NCBI GenBank assembly: GCA_947479055.1
Contig: CANJYE010000022.1
Location: 1 to 51,086, forward strand
Direction of reading: 5' to 3'
Source: Erythrobacteraceae bacterium
GTDB lineage: Bacteria; Pseudomonadota; Alphaproteobacteria; Sphingomonadales; Sphingomonadaceae
DNA: 51,086 bases
Shown here piece by piece: positions 17,011 to 26,600 of the stretch; within the stretch, counting starts at the first letter, position 1, and every line of letters begins with the position of its first letter. Position numbers and translations under genes: made by a program. The notes beneath the pieces were generated by a model. That model ran no database searches and was not told the origin of the DNA. It was given only the letters and a program-made list of their open reading frames with translations.

Positions 17011-18738
17011 ATGCGCAGCCAAAGCATCTTCGCGGTTGCAAAAAAGCATCGCGTGATTCCCATCGAGGCTTCAGGCTTGTATCCTATCAGCAACTTGATC
17101 AGAGCGGGCTCTGCCGTCGGCTTTGCGGTTTCGCTGGCGCTGGTGCCCGCGACGGCGCGTGCATCCGGCGATCCGGAGCCGCAGCAGGCGGGCGTTGCAG
17201 CCGCCCCGATGACCTTCCCGATCATGGCGATCGACGTGCTGGGCGTCAGCAGCTTGCCCAATGGCCTGGTCGAAAAGTCGGTCTATCCGTTCCTTGGTCC
17301 GGACCGGACGCAGGCCGATGTCGAAGCCGCCCGCAAAGCGGTGCAGGATGCCTATGCGCAGGCCGGGTTCGACGCGACCGTGGTCGAGATCCCGCCGCAG
17401 CCGCAGGAGGATTTCGCGCTCGGCCTGATCCGCATCCAGGTGACTGAAGCTCCGGTCGGGCGGGTCGCGGTATCGGGGGCGAAGCATCATTCCGCCGACC
17501 GGCTGCTGCGCCAGATCCCGTCGCTGAGTCCGGGCCAGCCCGTCAATTTCAAGGCGCTCCAGCGCGAGGTCGAAGCGGCCAACCGCTTCCCCGACCGCGA
17601 GGTGGAGCCGTCCTTCGATGCCGGCGAGCAGCCGGGCACGATCGATGTCGATCTGAAAGTGCGTGACAGCCTGCCGTTCCACGCCTCGGCCGAGCTGAAC
17701 AACGACAACAGCCCCAACACCACCGCGCTGCGAGCTACCGGATCGGCCAGCTATTCCAATCTCTGGGGGCTCGGCCACACCATCAGCCTTGCCTATTCGG
17801 TAGCGCCGCAGCGGCGCAGCGACAGCGAGGCGATCATCGGTTCCTATTCGCTGCCGTTCCTCGGCTCGGACTGGACGCTGATGCTCAGCGGCTACAAGTC
17901 GAACAGCAATATCGCCGCGCTGGGCGGCACCAACGTGCTCGGCAACGGCTACCAGGTCGGGGTGCAGGCGATCTACCGCCTGCCCTCGGCGCGCGATTAC
18001 CACGCCTTCCGTTTCGGTGTGGACTACAAGGATTTCAAGCAGGACATCGGCCTGCGCGGCACCACCATCAGCAATGCCCCGATCCGCTACATGCCGCTGA
18101 CGCTGGGCTACAATTTCTCCGCGGCGCGCGAGAAATGGTCGCTCGATCTCGGCCTGACGTCGACTCTGGGCCTGCGGGTGATGAAGCGGATCACCTGCTT
18201 TGATCCCGCCGCGACGGTGTGCCTGCCCGAAGACCAGTTCACCAACCGCGAGATCGACGCCACCGAGAACTTTGCGCACATCAACCTGGACGCAACCTAC
18301 ACCGCGATCTTCCCAGGCGACTGGGTAGCCGAAGCGCGCATGTCTGGCCAATATGCCGACAGCCACCTCGTCTCCAACGAACAATTCGCGATCGGCGGCA
18401 TGACCACGGTGCGCGGCTATTACCAGTCCGAGATCGTCGGTGACCGGGGCCTCGCCGGCTCGATCGAGCTGCGCGCGCCGTCGCTGGCGACCCAGCTGGG
18501 CACCTTTTTCGATGAGCTGCGCTTCTTCGTCTTCGCGGATGGCGGGATCGTCTCGCTGATCGATCCCCTGCCCGACACGCAATCCTCGTTCCGCATCGCC
18601 AGCGCCGGTGGCGGCCTTCGCCTGAAGGTCTTCGGCCATCTCACCGGCGAAGCGCTGGTCGGCCTGCCGCTGCGCTCGACCGCCGATACCAACCGCAATG
18701 ATCCCCGCTTCACCTTCCTCGTCAAGGGAGAGTTCTGA
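17011..18738 (+). CDS. Two-partner secretion outer-membrane transporter (TpsB; ShlB/FhaC/HecB family)
   Basis: A 575-residue Omp85-superfamily pore that exports the TpsA partner. After a long signal region (cleavage probably near ATARA at 51) come two POTRA domains (about 70-148 and 150-220; VEIPPQPQEDFALGLIRIQVTEA lies between), then a 16-strand barrel. The loop-6 signature GGMTTVRGYYQSE places VRGY at 467-470, and the protein ends with Phe as outer-membrane proteins do. It heads a six-gene block ending with the giant TpsA; its stop overlaps the start of the next gene (TGATG). Confidence 0.92.
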   Translation: MRSQSIFAVAKKHRVIPIEASGLYPISNLIRAGSAVGFAVSLALVPATARASGDPEPQQAGVAAAPMTFPIMAIDVLGVSSLPNGLVEKSVYPFLGPDRTQADVEAARKAVQDAYAQAGFDATVVEIPPQPQEDFALGLIRIQVTEAPVGRVAVSGAKHHSADRLLRQIPSLSPGQPVNFKALQREVEAANRFPDREVEPSFDAGEQPGTIDVDLKVRDSLPFHASAELNNDNSPNTTALRATGSASYSNLWGLGHTISLAYSVAPQRRSDSEAIIGSYSLPFLGSDWTLMLSGYKSNSNIAALGGTNVLGNGYQVGVQAIYRLPSARDYHAFRFGVDYKDFKQDIGLRGTTISNAPIRYMPLTLGYNFSAAREKWSLDLGLTSTLGLRVMKRITCFDPAATVCLPEDQFTNREIDATENFAHINLDATYTAIFPGDWVAEARMSGQYADSHLVSNEQFAIGGMTTVRGYYQSEIVGDRGLAGSIELRAPSLATQLGTFFDELRFFVFADGGIVSLIDPLPDTQSSFRIASAGGGLRLKVFGHLTGEALVGLPLRSTADTNRNDPRFTFLVKGEF

Positions 18739-20531
18739 TGTTTCGCAACCCGATCCGGCATGCCCGTCTTGCCCGGCTGTTCATGGCCGTCCTCGCCTCC
18801 TTCATGGCCCTGGCGGCAACCCCGGCGCATGCCTGGTGGAACAAGGACTGGGCCTATCGCAAGCAGGTGACGGTCGATACCACCGCATCGGGCGTGAACG
18901 TCACCGGCGCAATCGGCCGCACGGTGGTGCTGATCCGCCTGCATAGCGGGGATTTCACCTTCACCGACGCGCTCGACAACGGGGCCGACATCCGGATCGT
19001 CGACAGCGACGACAAGACCCCGCTGCCGTTCCACATCGAAAGCTACAACGCCAAGGATGGCATGGCGACCCTGTGGGTCTCGCTGCCCACGCTGAACGGG
19101 GGTGAGAAGAAGCAGCTTTGGCTCTATTTCGGCAATGCCGCCGCCGAAGTGGGCGAGGACGTGGCGGGCACGTTCGACCCGGATTACACCGCCGTCCTCC
19201 ACTTCAGCGAGAACCCCGGCCAGCCTGCCGCCGACAAGACGGCAAACGGCAACAATGCCTCCGCCGCCGTTCCCGGGATCAACGATGGCGGCATCATCGG
19301 GCGCAGCGCGCGTTTTCCCGGCCAGGGCGCGATCACCATCGCCCCCGCGCCGTCGCTGGCGATCACCGCCGGCTCGCCGTTCAGCTTCACCGCCTGGGTC
19401 AAGCCGGAACAGCTTTCCGGCAATGCCGCCGTGATGGCGAGCGGGCCGCTGATTATCGGCCTTAACGCCGGGGTTCCCTATTTTTCCACCGGCAGCGCGA
19501 CTTCACAGGCCGCCGCTCCGCTCAAGCAGGGCGAATGGGCGCATCTCGCCGTCGTTGCCGATGGCAAGACGATCAAGCTCTATGTGAACGGTGTGGAGGC
19601 TGCCGCCGCCGGCGGCGCCTTGCCGGCGATCGACGCACCTGTCGCGCTTGGCGGTGCCATCGGCCAGCCGTTCACCGGCGAGATCGACGAGGTGCGATTG
19701 TCCAAGGTCGCCCGCCCGGCCGCGATGATCACCGCCATGGCCAATGGCGAAGGTCCGTCCAACAAGCTGGTGGTGGTTTCCGAAGGGGCCGAGAAGCAGG
19801 GCGGCGGCGGCGGTGTGCTGTTTTTCATTCTCAGCAAGATCGAGACGCTCGACGCGTTCATCATCGGGCTGTGCATGCTGCTGCTGACCCTGGCGACCAC
19901 GCTGATGGTGACCAAGGTGCGCTATCTTAACCAGGTCGAGCGCGGCAACAAGGTGTTCAAGCAGCGCTTTGCCCAGATGCACGAGGAACTGGTCGAGATC
20001 GAGAAGATCGACGGCATCGATCCGGCGGAGGTCAGCTACATCGCCCAGGCTCCGCTCGGCAATTTGTACCGCACCGGCATGGAAGAACTGGCCATTCGCC
20101 AGCGCCGCAGCGCCCGTGCGCTCAGCGGCGAAGCGGTCGAGGCGATGCGCGCGGCGGTCGATGCGGTGGTGGTCGAGCAGAACCAGAAGTTCGACAAATG
20201 GATGGTCATCCTGACCATCGCGATCTCGGGCGGGCCGTTCATCGGCCTGCTCGGCACCGTGATCGGCGTGATGAGCACCTTTGGCGGCGTGGCGATGGCC
20301 GGCGACGTCAATGTCAACGCGATCGCGCCGGGGATCGCCGCCGCGCTGCTGGCGACCATTGCCGGCCTTGCCTGCGCGATCCCCGCGTTGTTCGGCTACA
20401 ATTACCTGAACAGCCGGATTTCCGCGCTTTCCGATGAAATGCGGGTGTTCGTCGATCGGCTCATCACCCGGCTCGCCGAAATCGCGGCGGACAATGCCTA
20501 TGCCATGCCGACCACGATGGCGGCGGAATAA
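18738..20531 (+). CDS. ExbB/TolQ-type proton channel fused to periplasmic DUF2341 and LamG-like domains
   Basis: A 597-residue fusion. Signal peptide 1-32 (ATPAHA), DUF2341 at about 33-135 (WWNKDWAYRKQVTVDTT, LWLYFGNAAA), a LamG/concanavalin-like region at 145-330 (FSFTAWVKPEQL, WAHLAVVADGKTIKLYVNG, GEIDEVRLSKVARP), a Gly-rich linker, TM1 373-393, a cytoplasmic loop, TM2 488-512 (GGPFIGLLGTVIGVMSTF) and TM3 530-556 (IAPGIAAALLATIAGLACAIPALFGY). The last two are the MotA/TolQ/ExbB signature. With ExbD and TonB it should form a proton-driven motor; the periplasmic lectin-like part may bind glycan or the secreted protein (inference). Located between tpsB and exbD with a one-base overlap to tpsB. 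Confidence 0.92.
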   Translation: MFRNPIRHARLARLFMAVLASFMALAATPAHAWWNKDWAYRKQVTVDTTASGVNVTGAIGRTVVLIRLHSGDFTFTDALDNGADIRIVDSDDKTPLPFHIESYNAKDGMATLWVSLPTLNGGEKKQLWLYFGNAAAEVGEDVAGTFDPDYTAVLHFSENPGQPAADKTANGNNASAAVPGINDGGIIGRSARFPGQGAITIAPAPSLAITAGSPFSFTAWVKPEQLSGNAAVMASGPLIIGLNAGVPYFSTGSATSQAAAPLKQGEWAHLAVVADGKTIKLYVNGVEAAAAGGALPAIDAPVALGGAIGQPFTGEIDEVRLSKVARPAAMITAMANGEGPSNKLVVVSEGAEKQGGGGGVLFFILSKIETLDAFIIGLCMLLLTLATTLMVTKVRYLNQVERGNKVFKQRFAQMHEELVEIEKIDGIDPAEVSYIAQAPLGNLYRTGMEELAIRQRRSARALSGEAVEAMRAAVDAVVVEQNQKFDKWMVILTIAISGGPFIGLLGTVIGVMSTFGGVAMAGDVNVNAIAPGIAAALLATIAGLACAIPALFGYNYLNSRISALSDEMRVFVDRLITRLAEIAADNAYAMPTTMAAE

Positions 20532-20554
20532 GCGACAGCGCCAGGAGAACTCCC

Positions 20555-20962
20555 ATGCAGGTAGGCGGCGGCCGCAAGGCCTATGACGACATCAACATCA
20601 CCCCGATGCTGGACCTGGCCTATGTGCTGCTGGTCATCTTCATCCTGATGGCCACGGCATCGGTCCAGGGGATCAAGGTCGACCTGCCCAAGGCCAGTGC
20701 GGCCAAGAGTCTGGTCCAGCCCAAGACGATCGCTCTCACCGTCAACAACCAGGGCCAGATCTTCATGGATGCCTTCCCGGTGACCTTGCCGGACCTGGAG
20801 ACGCGGCTGCGCAACGCCAAGGCTTCCAATCCCGAGGTGCCAATCGTGCTCAAGGGCGATACCACCGCCCAATATGGCAAGATCATGGAAGTGCTTGACC
20901 TGTGCCGCCAGCTGGACCTGACCAAGGTCGGGCTCGTCACCGGCAAGGCGGCAGGAACCTGA
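20555..20962 (+). CDS. exbD: ExbD/TolR biopolymer transport protein
   Basis: A 135-residue inner-membrane protein: short cytoplasmic N-terminus, one TM (18-36) opening with NITPMLDLAYVLLVIFILM whose Asp20 is the proton-carrying residue of the family, and a small periplasmic domain (VPIVLKGDTTAQYGKIMEVLDLCRQLDLTKVGLVT). Partner of the ExbB fusion 23 bases upstream and of TonB 14 bases downstream. Confidence 0.93.
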   Translation: MQVGGGRKAYDDINITPMLDLAYVLLVIFILMATASVQGIKVDLPKASAAKSLVQPKTIALTVNNQGQIFMDAFPVTLPDLETRLRNAKASNPEVPIVLKGDTTAQYGKIMEVLDLCRQLDLTKVGLVTGKAAGT

Positions 20963-20976
20963 GGCTCGACCGGACC

Positions 20977-21657
20977 ATGAGCGAGACCCAAGGCTTCCAG
21001 TCGCCCGAGAAGGGCGGCCCCGGCAAGTGGCTGCCAGCCGCAGTCGGCGCGATTATGCTGATCGCGTTCGGCTGGTTCGGCTACAGCGTGCTGACCGATG
21101 TGGACGGGGTGGCGATGACGGAAGCCCCGCCGACCATGGTCGACATGCTGCCTCCTCCGCCCCCGCCTCCTCCTCCGCCGCCCGAGCCGACCCCGCCCGA
21201 ACCGACCGAGCAGCCGACCCCGACCGAAGCGCCGACGCCCGACCAGCCCGCCCCGACCCCGATGCAGATCGACGGTCCGGCCCAGGCCGGCGGCGACGCC
21301 TATGGCATGCAGGCCGGCAAGGGCAACGGCATGGCCGCGCCGGCTGGACCCGGTTGCACCGGCCCCAATTGCGGCGTGCCGGGCACCGACCGGTTCTGGG
21401 GCCGCAACATCTCCAACGCGCTCGAGGCGCATATCGAGAAGAGCAGGTCGGTCAACGTCGATGCCTTCGTCAGCGAATACGACATCTGGGTGAACGGCTC
21501 CGGCAGACTGACCCAGGCCCGGCTGGCGAAATCGAGCGGCAACGGCAAGCTGGACCAGACGGTCCTCGCGCTGCTCGAAAGCGCCAGCGGGCTCAAACCG
21601 CCACCGCCTTCGATCCGCATGCCGCAGCGCATCAAGGTGGGGCGCAAGCGCTTCTGA
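20977..21657 (+). CDS. tonB: TonB family protein
   Basis: A 226-residue protein with one N-terminal TM (about 18-38), a periplasmic spacer with a run of 11 prolines (59-69) followed by EPTPPEPT-type repeats, and a C-terminal TonB domain (about 150-226) with the LTQARLAKSSGNGKLDQTVL pattern seen in TonB C-terminal domains. It should couple the ExbB/ExbD motor to an outer-membrane partner. Start chosen at MSETQGFQSP, 14 bases after exbD; the frame is open upstream inside exbD but out of its phase. No TonB-dependent receptor gene is in the window. Confidence 0.88.
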   Translation: MSETQGFQSPEKGGPGKWLPAAVGAIMLIAFGWFGYSVLTDVDGVAMTEAPPTMVDMLPPPPPPPPPPPEPTPPEPTEQPTPTEAPTPDQPAPTPMQIDGPAQAGGDAYGMQAGKGNGMAAPAGPGCTGPNCGVPGTDRFWGRNISNALEAHIEKSRSVNVDAFVSEYDIWVNGSGRLTQARLAKSSGNGKLDQTVLALLESASGLKPPPPSIRMPQRIKVGRKRF

Positions 21658-21710
21658 TTGTGCCCCTGAGCGAGCTTTCGACTGGACATTCACACGTGAG
21701 GAATTCGAAA

Positions 21711-23483
21711 ATGGCAATCAACCGCAGGAACCAGGGGCTGGCCCGAAAGCTGACCCAGAGGCTGACAGGGCGCGCGCTGCAAGTCCTGCTCGCGGCATCG
21801 CTGCTGACCCCGTTCGCGGCTTCGGCCCAGACGGCAGAACAGGCACCGGCCCCCTCGGAAAGCGCCATGGTCAATCTGGTACGGGCGCTGGTCCTGCAGG
21901 GCGCGCTCAAGCCGGAGGTTGGCGATGATCTGATCCGCCAGGCCGAAGCCGAAGCGGCCCAGGCCCGCGCCGCCAGCCAGCTGGCCGCAACCCGCGAATT
22001 GCCGCCCGCCGCCAATGGCGCGATCCGCGTGCCCTATATCCCGGAATCGGTCCGCCAGCAGATCAAGGACGAATTGCGTTCCGAAGTGATGCAGGTGGCC
22101 CGGCAGGACAAATGGGCCGCGCCCGACGAAGCCGCGCCCGACTGGACCCGCCGCATCGCCATCCATGGCGATATCCGCGTGCGTTCGCAGTCGGAACTCT
22201 ATTCGCGCACCAACGCCGATGACATCATCGACTTCGCCACGATCAATGCGCTGAGCCCCTATGGCATCGACGATCCGCGCCTGCTGTTGCCGATCCTCAA
22301 TTCGCGCAACGACCAGTGGAACCGCATGCGCCTGCGCGCGAGGCTGGGGATCGATGCGACCATCTCCAAGGGCGTGACAGCGGGCATCACCATCGCCACC
22401 GGCGACAACGAAGGCCCGATCTCAACCAACGCCACGCTGGGTGGCGGCTTCTTCAAGCGGGACCTGTGGCTCGACAAGGCCTGGCTCAAATTCGAGCCGA
22501 CCGGCTGGGCCAGCGCCACCTTTGGCCGGTTCGGCAATCCGTTCAATTCCAGCGACCTCTTGTATGACGCAGACCTCAATCTCGATGGGGTCGCGGTCGA
22601 ACTCAACACCGGCCGCATGCTGGGCGAGAATTTCAGGCTGACCGCGCGAGGCGGCGCTTTTCCGTTCGATTTCGGTTCGCCCAACGCCCCGGCCTTTGCT
22701 TTCAACAAGCCCAAGGCCTCGCAGAAATACCTGTTTTCGGGCGAGCTGGAAGGCAGCGGAAAGTTCGGCGACGTCGGCTTCAAGCTGTCCGCCGGCTATC
22801 ACCGCTTCGACAATTTCCAGGGTGATCTGTCTGCGCCCTGCCAGATCGAGACCGACAGCTTCTGTTCGACCGACCATCTCCAGCCGCTCTACCTGACCAA
22901 GGGCAACACGCTTTCGCCGCTGCGCCAGATCGTGACGATCGATCCCAATTCCGACCTGCCGCAGATCCTTGGCTACACCTTCAAGTACCAGATCCTCGAC
23001 ATCAACGCGGCGCTCACCGTGCCGCTTGGCGAACACTCGATCGTGCGGGCATCCGGCAGCTTCGTGAAGAACCTCGGTTTCAGCAAGGGCGACATCTGCC
23101 GCAACGGGCTGGCGGGGCGTCCCTACAACAACAGCGGAGCGGGTGGGGGCACCTATTGCGCGGCAGTCAATCCGGCTCAGTTTGCCGGTGGCGATACCGG
23201 CTATCGCGGCGAGGTGATGTTTGGCCAGGCTGATCCCAGGAAGCAGGGCGAGTGGAACGTGCTGGCCGGTTACCGCTATCTCGAAAGCGATGCCGTGCTC
23301 GATGCGCTGACCGACAGCGACTTCCACCTCGGCGGCACCAATTCCAAGGGCTATTTCGTGGGCGGCACATTCGCGCTGCGCGACGGGCTGCTGATCGGCG
23401 GCCGCTGGATGAGCGCCAACGAGATTTCCGGCCCGCCGCTGGCGATCGACGTGCTGCAGATCGATCTCCAGGCCAAGTTCTGA
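21711..23483 (+). CDS. Putative porin / outer-membrane beta-barrel protein
   Basis: A 590-residue protein with signal peptide (cleavage near AASA at 39), an Ala/Gln/Glu-rich helical segment (about 45-110) and a barrel region rich in alternating strands (RIAIHGDIRVRSQSELYS, WASATFGRFGNPFNSSDLLYD, GEWNVLAGYRYLESDAV), ending in Phe (LQAKF). This is the putative-porin (Porin_5-like) type. GAGG lies about 9 bases before the ATG at 21711; the frame continues upstream within tonB only as shadow. Whether it is the TonB target, a channel for a substrate bound by TpsA, or a general porin is not readable. Confidence 0.82.
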   Translation: MAINRRNQGLARKLTQRLTGRALQVLLAASLLTPFAASAQTAEQAPAPSESAMVNLVRALVLQGALKPEVGDDLIRQAEAEAAQARAASQLAATRELPPAANGAIRVPYIPESVRQQIKDELRSEVMQVARQDKWAAPDEAAPDWTRRIAIHGDIRVRSQSELYSRTNADDIIDFATINALSPYGIDDPRLLLPILNSRNDQWNRMRLRARLGIDATISKGVTAGITIATGDNEGPISTNATLGGGFFKRDLWLDKAWLKFEPTGWASATFGRFGNPFNSSDLLYDADLNLDGVAVELNTGRMLGENFRLTARGGAFPFDFGSPNAPAFAFNKPKASQKYLFSGELEGSGKFGDVGFKLSAGYHRFDNFQGDLSAPCQIETDSFCSTDHLQPLYLTKGNTLSPLRQIVTIDPNSDLPQILGYTFKYQILDINAALTVPLGEHSIVRASGSFVKNLGFSKGDICRNGLAGRPYNNSGAGGGTYCAAVNPAQFAGGDTGYRGEVMFGQADPRKQGEWNVLAGYRYLESDAVLDALTDSDFHLGGTNSKGYFVGGTFALRDGLLIGGRWMSANEISGPPLAIDVLQIDLQAKF

Positions 23484-23535
23484 CGAGGCCATGGGCCTGT
23501 GCCACTCCACGTCCGCACGCCGGATGGCCGCAGGC

Positions 23536-23553
23536 CTGTCGCAAGGGTGCAAC
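23536..23553 (+). promoter_or_regulatory. Candidate PhoB box upstream of tpsA
   Basis: CTGTCGC, spacer AAGG, GTGCAAC; closely resembles the plcP element (CTGTCGC, GTGTAAC). It lies 76 bases before the tpsA ATG in a 145-base gap, with TAGCTG about 10 bases further. It overlaps a 6-bp inverted repeat (CAAGGG/CCCTTG, 23542-23563). A separate promoter for tpsA is therefore possible. Confidence 0.35.
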
Positions 23554-23628
23554 ATCCCCCTTGTAGCTGAAAATATTGCGGGATCGCGTTGCGGCGCGGT
23601 CTTGCCGGAGTAACAGGAGTTGTGGCCA

Positions 23629-26600
23629 ATGGCTGATCGGAATGGACAGGCGTCGGCAGGGCGTATCGCAAGGTCGCTGCTGCTGCGTTCGGCCAGCGCT
23701 GCCGCGCTGATCGCGATTCTCGCCACCACCACTCCGGCGCATGCCCAGCTGGCCGCCCGGCGCGGCCCGACCCTGACTGCGCCGGTGATTGCCCCGCGTG
23801 CCGTGCCCGGCCAGGTCCGACGCCCTGCGCAGGTCGATGCGCTCGATCGGCAGGTTCAGGTCCGGACGCGGGCTGAACAGATCCGCGCCTATGCCACTCA
23901 GGCCCGGGCCGCCGTCCAGCGCACAGTGCCCGATGGCACGCAGGGGCTGGTCGTGGCGCGCGGCGTCACGGCGGAAGCGATGGCGGCGGGGGCCTTGCAC
24001 GCAGCACGCGATTCCACCGGTCGCACCACCTGGCAGGGGGCCGGCCTGCCGGTTGCGAGCAGCGCCGATGGCGACCGGCAACTGGTGACCATCACCCAGA
24101 CGGATTCGCGCGCAATCCTTTCATGGGACCGCTTCGACGTCGGCGCCAAGACCACGCTGGTGTTCGACCAGAAGCTGAACGGGGTGGGCCAGAAGGACTG
24201 GGTTGCGGTCAATCGGGTGGTCGATCCGGGTGCCGCGCCTTCGCAGATCCTTGGCCAGATCAAGGCCGATGGCACGGTGGTGGTGATCAACCGCAACGGC
24301 GTGATCTTCGGCAAGGGGGCACAGGTCAGCGCCAATTCGCTGCTCGCCAGCAGCCTCGATATCGGCAATGCCTTCAAGGCCGCGCTGCGCACGAAGCCGG
24401 GCACCAACCAGATCGAGAATGGCTTCCTGGCCACCACGCTGCAGGATCGCAACATCGCCTTCCTGCAGAACGGCCTGCTCCAGAACGGCACCTCGCAGCA
24501 GGGCATCGTGCTCGGTGGGACGCTGACTTCCTCGTTGGTCGATGGTTTCTACACGCCTTCGCTGGAAGCGATCGAATCCGCCTATGCCACCAGCGTCGAA
24601 GGCGATGTGGTGGTTGAACGCGGCGCCAGCATCACTGCCGGCAAGGGTGGCTTTGTCATCCTGACGGGGCCGAAAATTGCCAATGACGGCGCGCTCTCGG
24701 CAGAAGAAGGGCAGGTCAGCCTGCAGGCCGGGCGGGCGATCACCGCCACGCCCTCGACCGGCGGCACGAGCAGCGTCGATGCGAATATCCGCGGCCTGAT
24801 CCTGCGCACCACATTCGGTGGGGAGGGGTCCAGTGCGGCCAACAGCGGCCTCATCGAAACGAAGCGCGGCTATGCCTCGCTCGGGGCAGGGCTGACCGGC
24901 AGCGTGCTCAATGCCGGCCTGATCGCCGCCACCACGAGCGTTTCGCGCAATGGCAGTATCGATCTGATGGCGGGCACGGTGACGCTGGCGGGGGCAAGCG
25001 ATCCGTCGCAGGCCAGTGGCCTCGTCATCACGCCTGACAACAATGGCGAAACCATCCCGCAGGGCACGCCAGCCGATCCGGCCAGTTTCCGGACCTCGCA
25101 GATCCGCATCGGCGGCGTCTATCTCGACCCGACCGACGGCGCTGCCAGTCCGCTGGGCGAATTCGGGCCGGGCGCGATCACCATCGGCGAGAATGCGCTG
25201 ATCCATGCACCCAACGCCAATGTCCAGATCGGCGGCAAGACAGGCGAGGTGTTCTCGCCCAACCGCTTCCTCAACAGCACCGTTCCAGGCGCGCTGGCGG
25301 CGCTGGCGGCCAGCCATGTCGATATCGCCACCGGCGCGCTGATCGATGTCTCCGGGGTCAAGGACGTCCAGCTGGAAGCTTCACGCAACAGCCTGCTGAT
25401 CGATCCGGTCAAGCGCAACGAGCTGCGCGACACGCCCAATTACCGCGAAACCAACAGCAAAGGCGAATTCACGCTCAACGGCAGCACCGTCTATGTCGAT
25501 CCGCGCGTGACCGGCGTGCGCGACGATGGCGTCGCCTATGTCGGTTCGCCCCTGATCGAAGCGGGCAGCGCGGCCAGCCAGATCGGTGTCACCGCCGCCG
25601 AGCTGATGACCAGGGGCGGCACGATCAATCTCAACGTCGGCATCCTCGAAGGCGCGGCTGATCTTGCGACCGCGCCCCGGATCGCCATCGCGCGCGGCGC
25701 GACAATCGACATCTCCGGCGGCTGGGTCAGCTATCTGCCGGGCGTGGTCCGGACCAGCCGGCTGCTGACGGTGGATGGCCGGGTGGTGGATATCGGCGCA
25801 GCCGACCCCAATGACCGCTTCGTGGCGATCGGCGACGGTTTTACCGAAGTGCAGGCGAAATTCGGCATCTCCCGCAATTACGCCAACTCGATCCTCCAGG
25901 GCGCCCACTATGAAAGCGGTTATGATGAGGGCCGCGATGCGGGCTCGCTGATCATCAGCGCCTCATCTGCTGTGCTGGACGGCACGCTGCATGGCGATGC
26001 CTTTGCCGGATTGCACCAATTGTCCGACGCCAGGCGTCCAACCGGCGTCTCATCGCTGCCCGGCGACCTGCGCAAGCGCCAGTCCCGGGCGAGCGAACTG
26101 CCTTCGGGCGGCTATCTGCGGATCGGAGCGTTCGATCGCGCCAATGTGATCGAACAGACCGCCGATATCGTCGTCGGGCATGATCAGGTGGAGGTTCCGG
26201 CAGGTGCGATCATGCTCGACGATCGCTCGCTGTCCTCGGCCGGGCTGTCGGCGATTTCGCTGCGGACCACCGGCGGGGTGAATTTCGCGCAGGGCAGCAA
26301 GCTGCAACTGGCCGACGGCGGGGCGCTGTCCGTGCTCGCCGGGCGCGCGGTCCGTATCGATGGCGATATCGCCGCAGCCTCCGGTTCCATCGCAGTCAGC
26401 ACTTTCGATTTCGGGAAGGACATCTTCGGCGCCAGCCTTGGCAGCACCGGCTCGCCCTTCCGCAGCGACGATGATCTGCTGGGCAATTATGCCGAAGATC
26501 CGGGCCTCAACCCGTTCGATATCCATGTCACCGGCAAGCTTTCTACCGCCGGGCTGTGGGTCAACGATTTCGCCGGGGGGAATGGCTTTGGCGGCAATGC